NCBI GenBank assembly: GCA_963377175.1
Contig: CAUJNA010000467.1
Location: 127,572 to 191,571 of the forward strand
DNA length: 64,000 nt
Direction of reading: 5' to 3'
From: Effrenium voratum
Lineage: Eukaryota > Sar > Dinophyceae > Suessiales > Symbiodiniaceae
The notes under the pieces were generated by a model. That model did no database searches, was not told the origin of the DNA, and saw nothing but the letters and a program-made list of their open reading frames with translations. The position numbers and the translations under genes were made by a program. Every line of letters begins with the position of its first letter. Position 1 is the stretch's first letter. Shown here piece by piece: positions 11,140-22,375 of the stretch.

Positions 11140-11849
11140 CTGCGAAGGACTTTCTGTCACTCTCTGTAAGAGGGTTCTAATTTTCGGGCTTCCTTCGAAA
11201 CGAACCTGGCAAGGACTCAATCAAACTTGAACTAGCCTCCTTTGGGATTGGCCGGCCCCATTTCCGGGAACCCTCAACACACACAGCCTTGAGTATACCC
11301 CGCAAATAAAGGGCCTGTAATCTTGGCTTTTGCGGATAGCCAGGGATATCACTTACGAAAGGTGACCAAACCTGTTAGCTCACTAGCCAGGCAGCCAACC
11401 CATGGAATCAGGCTACTTGCTGCAAGCTCGAGGTTGATGCAAAAAGCTAAAGTCGACAATTGCTTACCTGAGTTCCCCTTGAACACTTTTACAGCTAGGC
11501 TTGCTACTCCTGCTCGTTTAATGTTAGATAGCGATTAGTATAAGGGAAGTATTCACTCTCCTGAAAAGCAAAAAGGGTAGGTATTACAGAAAAAAAATCG
11601 GCCCGAAATCCCGAAATTTGTTCCCCTTCCAAGAAAGGACTATTTTTGAGGGTTGAAACGTTTGAGTCCAACGCCACGCTCCTCCCAGTCCCAGCAGCTC
11701 CCCACGCTCCCTGTCCCAAACAACCAAATTCCTTATCAATCCCTTTACTAGAAGATGCACCCTGACAAATTTTCAAGGGGGTGGCACACGGAACTGCCAG
11801 GAAGGCAATAATGCAGTTTGTTTAAGGGTAGGGAATTGTGAAAAAATAA

Positions 11850-12035
11850 TGGCCAGCTCAAAGAAATACTGAACCAATAGTAAACCAATTCTAAACTGTA
11901 GTGAGTAAACCAATTCTAAACTGTAGTGAGTCAACTGAAAAGAATACTGAACTAATACTAAACCAATTCTAAACCGTAGTGAGCCAGCTAAAAGGAATAC
12001 TAAACCAATACTAAACCAATTCTAAACAATACTTA
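11850..12035. repeat. Degenerate tandem repeat, unit about 25-50 bp
   Basis: Four copies of TAAACCAATTCTAAAC, with TGTAGTGAG following in three of them and spacers such as GAATACTAAACCAATAC between. Confidence 0.85.
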
Positions 12036-12100
12036 CTGGAAGACTACTCAGGCAGGTCCCAGTCTGACCCCGATTTTGTTTTTGGGGTTTTCGCTATTGA

Positions 12101-12134
12101 CCCCCCCCCCCCGATTCGTTTGAGGGGGGGGGGG
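12101..12134. repeat. C-run and G-run facing each other
   Basis: Twelve C at 12101-12112 and eleven G at 12124-12134, separated by 11 bases: a perfect hairpin stem in either strand. Confidence 0.85.
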
Positions 12135-14124
12135 CCTTTACTAATCACTCTCCAACATTAATATGGTCACCTATCAAAATCAATGATATTCCCAATCTCT
12201 CTCAATCCACAAATGCACCAAACAGTGTCATGTGTACACACACACACAAGATCTTCCAGTACTAAAATGGAATCCGGACATTCACCCGAAACCAAAACTC
12301 AAGGCACCCATGGGAAGGCATTCTGGCCATTTTACTTCTGTGGACGAAGGCACATTTTCTCTGCAACCCAGGGAACATGGTGGATGCACCCTCCGCGCTT
12401 TTGCTTTTGCTTTGCTGGAAACTGTGGGATTTTAATGGGATGTATTAACACCAGAAGATGAATTGTTTAATTGCCCAAGACCTCCAGAGGATTTCTATGG
12501 GAAAAAGGGACCCTTTTGTTGGTAGTTGAGTTTTAACGGGACCGCCTCAAAACAAGTTGGAAAAGGGAAGCAGCCTTCTTGGTGTCTGGATCCAGGTTCG
12601 AGGAGAATCCACGAACCCCCCCCCCCCTCCCCGGGCCTGCGTGTCGATCAGCGTGCTGTTGCAAGGATCCATGGGAGCGGGTGAGGTAAGTTGTGAGGAC
12701 GGCAAAGCGCCCACATGGAGGCTTGTTAACCTGCTTAGGATCTCTATGAAATACATAGCCAGGGGTCTCAAAATACTTCTGGGGGAGTTTTGGGGGATTA
12801 TATTTTGAGCACACAAAAGGACATCAACGTATGTGACAGAGTTCAACCGTTTTTTTTTTAGATTTGCCCAACGCGTAGCTGAGTTGAGCATCTTTGCCGC
12901 CTTGGAGGGAGCTAGGCTTGGAAGATTGCGCTTGGATCGTTCAGGGTCAAGCCGCGGCCTGTGTCACCGGTGAACTATGAAGCTGGAAGCTTGCTGTCCT
13001 GACGACGGCATGACAGAGTATCCCCAAAATGTTTGAAGGGCAGACTTAGACAGTGTGCAAGAAAATCATTGGGGTACTTTTCAAACATAGGAAGTATTTG
13101 GGCCCCCAATCGCTGGTTTCTTTTGCGCATAGAACAGCCCGCCGCCCCCACGAAACTGTCCAAGTCTAAGTCATATTCATATCAACGCGCTGGAAGGTTG
13201 TCCCATGTAGCCTTCAACAAAACCCATGCACCGAGCCGATCAAGACTGCTCTGGTCCTTTGAATAGACATCCTGGCAGTCGTTGTGAACGTCACACCTGA
13301 ACAGGGTTCATGACCATCCGTTACGATTGATCAGCCAGGCGCTTCTGAAATGGCTTCTCACAATAGTTTGCGACTTAAGTGGCTAGTTTCATTTTGCTGC
13401 CCTTCAGATACCAACCACAAGGGGTTCATTTTCAGAAACGCTCAGGTTCTTCCGCAAACGTCTCGCTCCACTGCTATCCGCAACAGCCAAGAGACTTCGG
13501 CAGCTTTGAATCAATGGGCACGAAAACATAGTTGCCCGGTGAATCGGGGGCCTGGGAAAACTGAGAAGATGTCTGAAAAAGGTTCACTTTGGGACCACTC
13601 CCGAAACAGGGCTGCTGTGCGGCTGCTATTGAGCAACCAGTTGTTCAGTGGGAACCCACTAAACAACAAGAGAGAACGGAGACCTCGCAAAATCCCACGG
13701 GTTCCGGTCCGTTTTGCTGGCGAGTGCTTTGCGCCCGATTGTCCTCAGGGTGTTCGCCTTTTACGCCCTGGGATTGCGCGGACTGAGATTGTTTGCCCAC
13801 AATTTGGGGCTATTTGACAAACAATCTCTTACAGCTACAGGAATATATCAATCCCCTGTAGCTCCATTTTGGGCTATTGTCATATAAGCGCTGGCGCCAT
13901 TTTGGACCTTCTTGGGTGGTGCCAAGTAATCCCCGGGCATAAAAAAAGACTTAGATAGGCAGCTCGCCTGCGAGCGCAGCCAGTCGGATTAGGAGGCAAT
14001 TCGCCTCAGAACTGCGAGGCTAGTGCAAGGACCGTGGACCTGGAAAGTGGGTTCCTCATCTGCCGGCCTGGACAGAATCCATTGCGCACCAGGATGTCGG
14101 TTTATCCCAACATTTGTGCGGTTT

Positions 14125-14358
14125 CATCCATGCCATCCATGCCATCCATGCCATCCATGCCATCCATGCCATCCATGCCATCCATGCCATCCATGCCATC
14201 CATGCCATCCATGCCACCCATCATCCATGCCATCCATGCCATCCATGCCACCCATCCATGCCATCCATGCCATCCATGCCATCCATGCCATCCATGCCAT
14301 CCATGCCACCCATCATCCATGCCATCCATGCCATCCATGCCACCCATCATCCATCCAC
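14125..14358. repeat. 9-bp minisatellite CATCCATGC
   Basis: About 25 copies of CATCCATGC, with a recurrent variant block CACCCATCATCCATG that divides the array into longer sub-units. Because the unit is 9 bases, all six frames stay open and give PSM, HAI, HPC, GMD, GWH or AWM triplets. I regard these frames as non-coding. Confidence 0.95.
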
Positions 14359-14476
14359 ACTGGCGTGTTTTGTGGATTTTGTCAATCCACCGTCTGGATA
14401 CAGTGGCTCCGCCAGCTCATATCAAGCTGAGGCCAACTTTCTGGGTCCATGGCTTGGATAGCCCAACTCAACTTAC

Positions 14477-14537
14477 GCCAGAACTGCACCCGCCAGTTTG
14501 GCAAGTGGCGCATTGCCTCACAGTCGCGTGGGCATAC
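14477..14537 (-). CDS. Exon candidate with strong splice signals
   Basis: Acceptor GCCCTGCCAG and donor GTAAGT enclose 61 nt reading VCPRDCEAMRHLPNWRVQFW plus one base. GTAAGT is the best consensus donor in this part of the window. Whether it continues the phosphatidyltransferase gene at its 3' end or belongs to another gene cannot be told. Confidence 0.42.
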
Positions 14538-15664
14538 CTGGCAGGGCAGAGACAAATCCGCTCGGCAAACACAGAAAGGTGGCAGGGAATACCATACAAA
14601 GGGCTTATGTATAGTGGTCAAGAAGCGCCGAAAGGAACCATGCCGGTTGTTTGGGGCCCTTTTTGCATCACCATGCAAGATGTTGGGTCAAAAGCGGGGG
14701 TTGCCGCGCTGAGAATCACAGCTCAAGCATGCTCAAGCTGCCTTCGCGTTGCCAACATGTGCATACGACCAGCAAGACAAAACCGCCCGCCCCTCAGCGA
14801 AGGGTTCAAGGGATCAGATGCTTGACTGGCTCGGGCGCCGGTCCCCCAGGCCCCAAAGAAACAAACCCATGATAAACGAATATACCTGGGGGCGCCTTCT
14901 CTTTTGTTTCAGGCACCCTGTTGTGGGTTGCTTTGGATGGAACACCACTGGAAAATCACGCATTGTGGGGCTCCCCATTTCAAGAGACAAAACCCAATGT
15001 TTTGATGCTTGTAGTTGACCCGAAGAGGGCCCCGTCCAAAACCGGTTGAGAACAAGCAAAGGCGAAACCGCCACCGTGCATGTGGGAACCAAACCGGATG
15101 CGAGACGCAGCTCGTGCGCTCGTGCCTCAGTCTGCCAAGAGAAGGTACACAACCGGTCCGACCTGGGCTGGCTCAGCCGAGTCAATGGGATTCTTCTAAG
15201 AGAAACCTGGACGCTTTTAAAGGGGTACCGCGTATTTGAAGAATCCCTTTCAAGTTTGCTTGGATGGGATCGCAATAATCCTTTGTTCATAGTGGGATTG
15301 CTTCCCCTTTGCTTGGACTTCTTTTCTTGAAACAGGTACCCTTACTCTATCTCCAAGGAAGGGGTACCCTTCCTCATACAAAGGCATCTGCGGAACCTGG
15401 AAGATCAATTCCACAGCCTTTGGGGGGGCCGAATTCTAAGGCCGTGTCGAAGAGACTCACCACATAGATGAGTTCCATGGCCAGAACCAACCTGGCAAGC
15501 CGAACCCAGGGGTTTGGTGGTCCGTACGGGAATCCGAAACCTGTCCACTTGCGTGCAATCTTGCTTTTTCGGTTTCTCGCTTTGGTGCTGGCTTTCAATT
15601 GCCAGAAAGGTAGCCCCAAGCATTACCCTTCTGAATCTATATTCAGAATTTAACCACGTATAAC

Positions 15665-15753
15665 CACGTGTTGCAACAGTTGCTTGGCCAACCCTGCTGT
15701 CAGGTGCCACAGTGTGCGACTGTGCTGAACACACTCTCTGAACAAGGCCAGGC
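15665..15753 (-). CDS. Exon candidate
   Basis: After a CAAACAG acceptor the frame reads LALFRECVQHSRTLWHLTAG, then LAKQLLQHV, up to a GT (GTTATA). Amphipathic and helical. It lies 59 nt downstream in transcription of the candidate at 15813-15862, which would make the intervening intron very short. Confidence 0.38.
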
Positions 15754-15812
15754 CTGTTTGAGTAAAGTGAACATCCAACACGGGGTGATTGGCAATCCGA
15801 TTTCAGTGCCAC

Positions 15813-15862
15813 CAGCGCCGAGCGCGGCCAAGCCTTCTTTGGCCACTTTTTGCGAACACGTC
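15813..15862 (-). CDS. Exon candidate
   Basis: GC-rich 50-nt segment with AG acceptor (CTGAAG) and GT donor (GTGGCAC). The best frame reads TCSQKVAKEGLAALGA. Position fits a late exon of the phosphatidyltransferase gene, but nothing in the sequence ties it to that family. Confidence 0.35.
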
Positions 15863-15864
15863 CT

Positions 15865-16383
15865 TCAGATGTAGGCAGTTTGAGGGCAGCGAGGTAGCTG
15901 CACAGTGGAAGAGATTCTCAAAATGTCTTGAGCTAAAATGGGTGGCTTGAAGGCGTTCCCAAGAAAAAAAGGAGTACGAACCCAGAGTGTCATGGCAACG
16001 CTCAAGATTTCCCAATGACTCGCGTGCCAGTAACCCGCCGTCCCTATACCCGACCCGAAGTAAACCGGTCGGACCGTGGCACAGACCCAACCTACGATGA
16101 TTACAAAGACTCTTTTGACGAGGCGCCCCAAGGAAACAGGTGGTCTGAAAGGCTTTGGTTCCGCTTTGACAAGCTGTCTTGCACCCCTCTTAAATAAATC
16201 CTCATTGAGCCTTCCCGCAAGGGTCCTCGTTGGTTCTTTAGACATTTTGCAGGCGACCCTGGAGTCTTGCTGGATCTCAGGAACGAACCACCGTTTGGGG
16301 GTTGGGAATGCAGTGGACCGATTGAATGAACAACTGTTGGTTGCCATTTTTTGGGAAACGGACCAACTGGCATTGTTGGGCAT
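15865..16383 (-). CDS. Long unassigned open frame
   Basis: One of the longest non-repeat frames in the window, 172 codons. It contains a basic stretch (NEDLFKRGARQLVKAEPKPF) and a hydrophobic run (VKRVFVIIVGWVCATV). No family recognised and no clear exon borders. It could be chance; one of its ends overlaps AT-poor, stop-poor sequence. Confidence 0.2.
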   Translation of the reverse strand: MPNNASWSVSQKMATNSCSFNRSTAFPTPKRWFVPEIQQDSRVACKMSKEPTRTLAGRLNEDLFKRGARQLVKAEPKPFRPPVSLGRLVKRVFVIIVGWVCATVRPVYFGSGIGTAGYWHASHWEILSVAMTLWVRTPFFLGNAFKPPILAQDILRISSTVQLPRCPQTAYI

Positions 16384-16630
16384 GTCTTTTTGAATGCACC
16401 CCCAAAATGATGCTTCCTTGAAAACTCACAGGAAAAAAAAAGGCGTACAAACTCCAAAAGGAAGTACTTCAATGGGACACCACCTCAAAAGTGGTTGAAA
16501 TATACATGAATCTCTGCCATGAGGTCCTCCAAAGGGTCTCTTATGAAAATCTGCAGACTTTACCAAGGCCCACATGCAACATGCAGCTGCAACCAAGGGC
16601 TCCAGTTTTTTTGGGGGGTCCCAGTATTAC

Positions 16631-16746
16631 TTGCTGGTGCTCAGCAGGGAATGTGGGCATGAACGTTCCCTGACAGGGAACCACCAGTTGGATGGCTTAC
16701 ATTGGGGTCCTTCCATGTCTCATTCCCATCTCCAAAGCACCGGCAA
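16631..16746. mobile_element. Miniature inverted-repeat element (TTGCTGGTGCTCAG family)
   Basis: Left end TTGCTGGTGCTCAGCAGGGA matches the ends of the element at 47865-47975. The right end (CATTCCCATCT ... GCACCGGCAA) is a degraded inverted copy. Also contains the family's internal GGGAACCACCAG-like segment. No coding capacity. Confidence 0.6.
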
Positions 16747-16865
16747 GTTGAAGGGGGCATATCATACCCTCCAATTCCACGGAGCTCCAAGGAAGCTCCT
16801 CTTTCCTTGTCCCATCGCTCGAGGACTTCCCATTCGATCGACTCGTTGATCGATCGATCGATCGC

Positions 16866-17018
16866 CTCCAGGGGGAGCACAGCGAGGCACACACCGCACC
16901 GGAGATGCCCAGCAGCTTCAGCATGCCCTCGAGCTCAAGCGCGAGCGAACGGTCGAAAGACGCAAAGTCGCCGCGTCGCCAAAAGTCGCCGGTGAAAGCG
17001 GGAGAGGTGATAGATTCC
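16866..17018 (-). CDS. PssA-type gene, exon L (late membrane segment)
   Basis: GC-rich segment whose minus frame reads DFASFDRSLALELEGMLKLL, then GISGAVCASLCSPW, ending at a GC donor (GGAG followed by GCGATC). A hydrophobic helix ending in PW is common near the C-terminus of PssA proteins, after the LLMVS helix, so position and character agree. The upstream border is unclear; the true exon may begin only near GMLKLL. A Ser-rich plus-strand frame overlaps it with a GT donor and is the alternative. Confidence 0.5.
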
Positions 17019-17710
17019 CTTTCACTCAGCCGGAGCCCTCGTTTTTGGTGGTTTGAAGCCGGAGCGCGGTGGTTTGGTGGAGGGGAAAGGTTTTCCATTT
17101 TCTCAAACCACCAACTAAGGGGTACTTGATTAAGGGGAACTCACCCCAAAAGGCCGCGGAGAAAATCTGAGAACTGAGATGTTCAACAGGTGACCACCTT
17201 TTGTGACCTTCTTTTTCTGGACAAAAGCAATAAACAGGTCAAAAGGCTCGCCCCAGAGCCAAACAAAAAGCCTCCATGTCCGTTCCCAGGAAAAAAGGCA
17301 AAGACATTTCCAGGCAGTGATACGTTCCCTTTAGAACCAACAGAAGAAAATACAAATATTCAAGCAATTGGAAGAAAGGGAGCGCACCCAAAGAAGGTCC
17401 TTAGGGGCCTGAAAATGAATGTTGCCACCTTTTGTGATCTTCATCCGGTCGCTTCGCTTTGGCAAATGAACGGGAACCCCAACCCTCCAGGTGGTTTCCC
17501 ACAAACGAGTTTCCAAAAAGAGGTGCCAAATAGGGTGTCCATCATCTTGTGGTTATCCTCCACGTGGCAAGCGTTTATTTGGTTTCCTTTCACCAATCGA
17601 AGAAAGGAGTCAGCAAATGGGAACGCTTAGCCAGTGATCCGGGATTCCTGCAAGATGGTGTTTTTCCTTTTGGTTTCCCTACAATGCACACACACACACA
17701 CACACCCAGC

Positions 17711-17806
17711 TGGTTCTGACACATCCTCTGTGCTGCCACCCCCATCCATCCGGCGTGCCTCCCACGGAGAAGTGATGCGAAGATGGGAGGCCTGACCGTG
17801 GCCGAT
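17711..17806 (-). CDS. Exon candidate, frame uncertain
   Basis: Acceptor GGTTTCCCAG and donor GTGTGTG enclose a segment open in all three minus frames, for example CIGHGQASHLRITSPWEARR or DASATVRPPIFASLLRGRH. It lies between exons K and L of the phosphatidyltransferase gene, so it is either an extra exon of that gene or intronic. Confidence 0.25.
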
Positions 17807-18304
17807 GCATCTGGGAAACCAAGAGGACCATCAAAACCACCAAACATGTCACGCCCGCGGGCAAGAACAAGGAACATACGTTTTAAAGTGCTGCAACCTG
17901 ACATGCTCTTAGTGGTACACTCATATATTATGCAGCTCGAGTTAAAAGCGACTTCTCAGCTGCCCAAAGTACCTGATGAGCAAAACCCAAAGGTCAAAAG
18001 GTCGATTCTCTCTGAGCAGACTATCGTGGCACTCCACAAGACTCAGACTCAGTCACCACCACTGGCTTCACGTGAGCCCTGCACAAGATTACTTATTTCC
18101 CAAGTGGACAACGGATAATGGAGTGGGCATGTTCTTCCAAACTAGCTGTAGACCAGCAAACCACAAAGGGCCCAAGCACACTTCTTGAGCGGTTGGCCAG
18201 ACAAGTCCAAACCTCGTGTTCTCCACTTCTTCAACACAGTTTAAAGTCCCGGAACGGGAGAGAGACTTCTCGACACCTGCCCTCGGTACGGCCGTCTTTC
18301 CTAC

Positions 18305-18405
18305 CTCACTTCCGAACGAGTGGAAAAAGTAACCAAATGTGTTTGTTTAACCCTACATGGTCCAGACCCAAAAAGTGACTAAAGTGCAGAAACTCAGGAA
18401 GTGAG
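18305..18405. mobile_element. Miniature inverted-repeat element (CTCACTTCC family)
   Basis: Ends CTCACTTCC (18305-18313) and GGAAGTGAG (18397-18405) are exact inverted repeats. The interior (AGTAACCAAATGTGTTTGTT ... TGGTCCAGACCCAAAAAGTG) matches the elements at 24236, 27479 and 38578. Confidence 0.8.
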
Positions 18406-18430
18406 CCACACCTTGCACATGTTGAGCAAC

Positions 18431-18580
18431 TTGCTGGTGCTCAGTAGAGAATGAAAAAGGGTGTTGCGAATAAACCTAGGGAACGGGAGAATGACCTTCC
18501 GGGTGTTGCGAATGAACCTAGGGATTCCCTGAAAGGAACCCACAAGGGATGGCGAGCACCAAATCATTTTCTGCTGAGCA
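18431..18580. mobile_element. Degraded TTGCTGGTGCTCAG-family element
   Basis: Left end TTGCTGGTGCTCAGTAGAGA is nearly identical to the element at 47865. The interior contains GGGATTCCCTGAAAGGAACC and a duplicated GGTGTTGCGAATRAACCTAGGG. The right inverted end is damaged. Confidence 0.6.
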
Positions 18581-19087
18581 TCAAGAAAAACCTCTTTTCG
18601 CCAACCTGTTGGCAGGCACCCAGGCATGAACAACTCCCCGCCTTCTTTGGATCGCGGACAAACATCTTAGAGCCTCGGCTTGTACATCGGAAAAGAACAC
18701 CAAGCCCCGCACTGCAAACCTCAGGGGAAACCTCAAGAGGGGAACCTCAAGAGTGGGAAAATTCAGGAGCTTTGAGTTAATTGATCTTCCTTGATCCTCA
18801 AAAAGAACTAGTTTGTGAGACCCAAAAAGAGGAAACATTTACAAGGGGAGGTTCGTTCTAGTGGCCCAAAGGACACACAAAAACCAACAAATCAGGCTGC
18901 AAATCCATTCCATGATCCAAACCCAAGCGCCGTCCCCAGATCAAACCTGGCGGATGTTGCAATGAGTCATCCATAACTCAAAATGTGGAAATACGGGATC
19001 CCTTTTTGGTTTTACCAAGGAATGCATGTAGTCACCAGACCGTGTGTTGGTCTCGCCCACTGTGACATGGTCCTAGCATTGTACACG

Positions 19088-19170
19088 CTGCGCTCCCCTT
19101 AGTCTGGCCAGCCAAAGCCACTTCGGCAGAGTGTCTCAGCGCGGGACAAATGTCTTCAAAACGTATTGCC
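19088..19170 (-). CDS. Exon candidate between exons K and L
   Basis: Open minus frame reading MMAIRFEDICPALRHSAEVA, then LAGQTKGSAA up to a GT donor (GTGTAC). It may be an additional exon of the phosphatidyltransferase gene or an intronic chance frame. No family motif. Confidence 0.3.
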
Positions 19171-19629
19171 ATCATGCGTCGTGGCATCCAAAAGGATCCG
19201 GTAGATCACCAGTTTGCAGGGCAACACCTGGAGCATATCTAGTCACAATGGGATATTCACCCTGGATTGAGTTCCGGGTCCCTCAACAGTGAACATCTTG
19301 AGGGCTTTCCAAAAGTAGCTTTGGGGGATGCGGAAGCTGTTGAATTACCGCTTTCCTCGGGCCAGTTTGAGGATGTCTTACTAAAATGGGCCAAGAGGTG
19401 AGAAACAATCACAACCTGGTACTAAACCTGTCCCCAACCTTCCTTCATCTACCCGAAGCGGTTCTGGCTCGTTTGAGGCTCCATGCCGGCCTTGGCAGCC
19501 GTTTGGCCTGGTGGGAAGTAGGCCAAACAAATCTGGGAGACCATGGGATTCCCATCCCCGTGACGTCCAAACTGTATCGCTCGGAGACTTTACGGCAGCC
19601 CGTTACTGGAAACGGACTCGCTGGGGCAC

Positions 19630-19695
19630 AGGGCTGAGAGTCTTGAGATGGGAAACCATCAGCAGCCCTGACAGCAGCAGCACCACGCTCGCCAC
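19630..19695 (-). CDS. PssA-type gene, exon K (LLMVS helix)
   Basis: Follows an excellent polypyrimidine and CAG acceptor (TTTTTCTGCCGCAG). Sixty-six nt in phase 0 read VASVVLLLSGLLMVSHLKTL, then SP. The block LLMVS-x-L-x-T after a hydrophobic helix corresponds to the LLMVSR-(I/L)-P-T block known from PssA proteins. The donor is either GT after SP (GTGCCC) or a GC a few bases earlier. Confidence 0.75.
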
Positions 19696-20248
19696 CTGCG
19701 GCAGAAAAACATGTGAGGCAAACAACGAGCTCCCCATGTGTTGAGCCCCAAATGGGCCAGAGATGAATCAAGGCATGAAGGCCTGTTCTGTGGGTCCAGG
19801 GCCATCCGATTACCAAGTAAAGAGCCGCATGCCACAGTGGATGTCATTTTGGAGGGCCTTTGTGTGGTTGATTCAAGGGGCAACCGAAAGAAAAAACCAT
19901 TGACGAGTGCAGGTTGGCATAATAGGCACCCATTGATCCCCAGAGAGAAAAGCCAAGTGGCCGGCCGGGTTCCTTTCGGGGTCATCTGGGTTCCGACCAG
20001 TGGGCTTCTTGATATTAGTGCACATAGGACCAAGGAGGCCACTGAGAATCTGCACTAAAAGGAACCTTGAGGGGAGCCATGCGCTTTGCAACTAAAAGGG
20101 AAGGCAAACCCTGCGTGAAGCTAGATCACCCTAGGATGTCGCTTGGGAGAATGTCCAAACGGCCGGCCATGTGAAGTGTTCTGTTGCTTCGACTTTTTTT
20201 GCATGTTGAGCTGGCCAACATGCAAACATACCACACTCACGCACATGT

Positions 20249-20292
20249 CACATATATATAATAAATCATATATATATAATGATATATTATCA
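20249..20292. repeat. AT microsatellite
   Basis: ATATATATAATAAATCATATATATATAATGATATATT tract in intron J-K of the phosphatidyltransferase gene. Confidence 0.85.
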
Positions 20293-20505
20293 GAAGGGTA
20301 CGCTGTGGGACCTGGGTTTTTGCACCCAAGCTGTTTGTTGTGAATCATGTGATTTGCCTACTTGGAAACCCCAAACCGAACAAAAGCTCGAGAGATCAAA
20401 AACTAGAACCACGGGTGGCCCGAAAGCATAATGGAAACGGATCAAAGACAAGCAAACCAAGCCGACATGCCGGGATGCCAGTGGAGTGGTTGCTCAAGAG
20501 TTGGT

Positions 20506-20613
20506 GTTGCGTGCGTGCGTGCGTGCGTGCATGCGTGCGTGTGTGCGTGCGTGCGTGGCGTGCGCGCGTGAGTGCGTGAGTGCGCGCGCGCGCGCGCGTG
20601 CGTGCGTGTGGGC

Positions 20614-20684
<71 letters not shown>

Positions 20685-20860
20685 TGTGTGTGTGTGCGTG
20701 TGTGCGTGCGCGTGCGTGCGTGGGTGGGTGGGTGGGTGGGTGGGTGGGTGGTGGGTGGGTGGGTGGGTGGGTGGGTGGGTGGGTGGGTGGGTGGGTGGGT
20801 GGGTGGGTGGGTGGGTGGGTGGGTGGGTGGGTGGGTGGGTGGGTGGGTGGGTGGGTGGGT

Positions 20861-20893
<33 letters not shown>

Positions 20894-20911
20894 TGTGTGT
20901 CTGTGTGGGTG

Positions 20912-20943
<32 letters not shown>

Positions 20944-20950
20944 TGTGTGC
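20506..20950. repeat. Compound GTGC / GT / GGGT microsatellite
   Basis: About 440 bases: GTGC repeats, then a CG-rich patch, a long GT run (20610-20700), GGGT repeats (20720-20862), GT again and GTGC. It sits in intron J-K of the minus-strand gene, where the RNA would be CA- and CCCA-rich. The Val/Cys- and Pro/Thr-His-rich frames are repeat artefacts. Confidence 0.95.
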
Positions 20951-21083
20951 GCTGTTTGCGTGCAACACTTAGCTGCTGCATGTCTCAACTCATGCCACAG
21001 CAAGTCAAAGCAATTAACGCCGACATGTGTATCTCACACTTGCGCGCCTGAGAGCGTGTGTGCTAGCGCGGGTATCTGCAAAG

Positions 21084-21371
21084 TTAGCCATTCTGTGAGT
21101 GGTGATAAGCTTCAGCTGTGCAGCTCTCTGCAAGGGTTGCTCTGCGCAAATGCTCGGCCCAAGTCTGCCGCGCAACTTGCTCTGCGCGCGCAAGCGCTCT
21201 GTGCAAGTTGCGATATGCAAGCACTACGCACAAGTGTGCTGCGCAAGTTTCAACTTGTGATTGATTAGCGGTATAAGCTTGTGCTATACGTTGCTTTAAT
21301 GTTTGCGTTGCCCATTTTCTGAACTTTATACCTAAACTATAATTTATCCTATACCCTACAAATATGATCAC
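21084..21371 (-). other. Open frame over an imperfect TGCGCAAG-type repeat
   Basis: Ninety-five minus codons, including RKWATQTLKQRIAQAYTANQ and RALARAEQVARQTWAEHL. The DNA at 21125-21250 is a loose repeat of CTCTGCGCAAGT-like units, which would by itself produce the alternating Ala/Arg/Leu pattern. It lies inside intron J-K. Coding status doubtful. Confidence 0.2.
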
Positions 21372-21851
21372 ATCAAGGTTGTGCTCTTTATCATGTTTGG
21401 AGTTGTTGAGGCACGGATTGGTGTTGAGTCAGTTCGTTTGCCTTGAAGAAACCTGTTTGAACGTCTGCAAAAACAACCATTTTATATGGAAACACTAGGA
21501 CCCACAGCGTACCCCTCTCTATAGTATACATCACACCCTCTAAGCAAATATCCGTTTATTTTAAAGGTGTGGCATTTTTCTGTTTTCTTCCAGGAAATAC
21601 CGGGTGAGTTATGATTGTGGTTCCCTCAATATAATCCTTTTGTTGGCTCAGTGAAACGCTCCACGGCCGCCTAGCAATCCCATCCAAGCAAGCCCATTGA
21701 GCATGGCACCTGTTGCAAATCACCTGCCGAACTCGAAACAATGGTCAATCCGCAATTTGTTGGGAAGGCTTCCCAGATCGTGGCTCGCGAAGTTGAAAAC
21801 AGCATTGGAACATGAACTTTCTGACAAGGGCAACAAGTAGTCCCAGTTTAC

Positions 21852-21901
21852 CGCAAGCGGTAGCTGCACGTGTATACACACTGCGCATGGCACTAAGCAA
21901 T
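21852..21901 (-). CDS. PssA-type gene, exon J (membrane helix)
   Basis: Acceptor CCCAAGCAG and donor GTAAAC frame 50 nt. With the T left by exon I the reading is Y-CLVPCAVCIHVQLPLA, and exon K follows in phase 0. PssA proteins have a hydrophobic segment of this length between the VPAP block and the LLMVS helix, so position and phase fit. There is no diagnostic residue, and base composition is less GC-rich than in the neighbouring exons. Confidence 0.5.
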
Positions 21902-22227
21902 CTGCTTGGGATTGTTTGCGTAAAGCTCACGTCGGATACTTCTGGAGGGCCGTCTTGCAGATGCTCACTTGTTTGACAACCAAGTCCCGTGCTAAAGCAT
22001 TGATCCCGGAGCTTCTCACAGGCTTGTCTAAAACGTTGCAGGAACATTTTTGGAGCGAGCCAAAAGAACCTAACCCACTTTCAACACTGGGCAGCAGGTA
22101 GTAAAAAAGACGCGTGGGACGAACACATGAATGACTGCTTTTCGCAGGGTCACTTTGCAAGCTTGTTTTGGGCAACTCGGGCCTGGAAAGCTGCTTGAGC
22201 AGAGGCTGAAGATCCCATGAATTGAGG

Positions 22228-22375
22228 ACGGGTGTGCACGGTATTTTTATGGGATTTGCACGGTTTTTGTACGGGCTAGGAAAAACCTGGTTTTCGGAAA
22301 AAGATGGGCTTGCATTAAAGTTTGTATGGGTCTTTTATGGGATTCGTATGGGATTTTTATGGGTGTCCTTTTGTT
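22228..22375. repeat. Degenerate TTTTTATGGGATT repeat
   Basis: Five imperfect copies of TTTTTATGGGATTYG / TTTTGTACGGG. They generate a Phe/Trp/Gly-rich plus-strand frame that I do not consider a gene. Confidence 0.7.

Larger units (their letters stand above)
11140..14124. other. Mostly non-coding stretch with weak exon-like frames
   Basis: Holds the repeat at 11850-12035, the C/G runs at 12101-12134, a repeat fragment at 12490-12545 shared with 9000-9060 and 55735-55795, and three weak minus-strand frames. These read FVGAAGCSMRKRNQRLG near 13160, APDSPGNYVFVPIDSK near 13550 after TTTTCCCAG, and GVKGEHPEDNRAQSTRQQNG near 13770. None is strong enough to call a gene. Confidence 0.4.

Noticed and set aside
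13350..13817. 155-codon plus-strand frame
   Set aside because: No motif; overlaps minus-strand exon-like segments with better splice context.
20396..21268. Open frames of 130-260 codons rich in Pro/Thr/His or Val/Cys/Gly
   Set aside because: Translation of the GT/GGGT microsatellite, which lies in an intron of the minus-strand gene.
21974..22036. Minus exon KPVRSSGINALARDLVVKQ with GTGAGC donor
   Set aside because: Would sit between VPAPMGAMLAL and exon J; it is polar where the family has a membrane segment.
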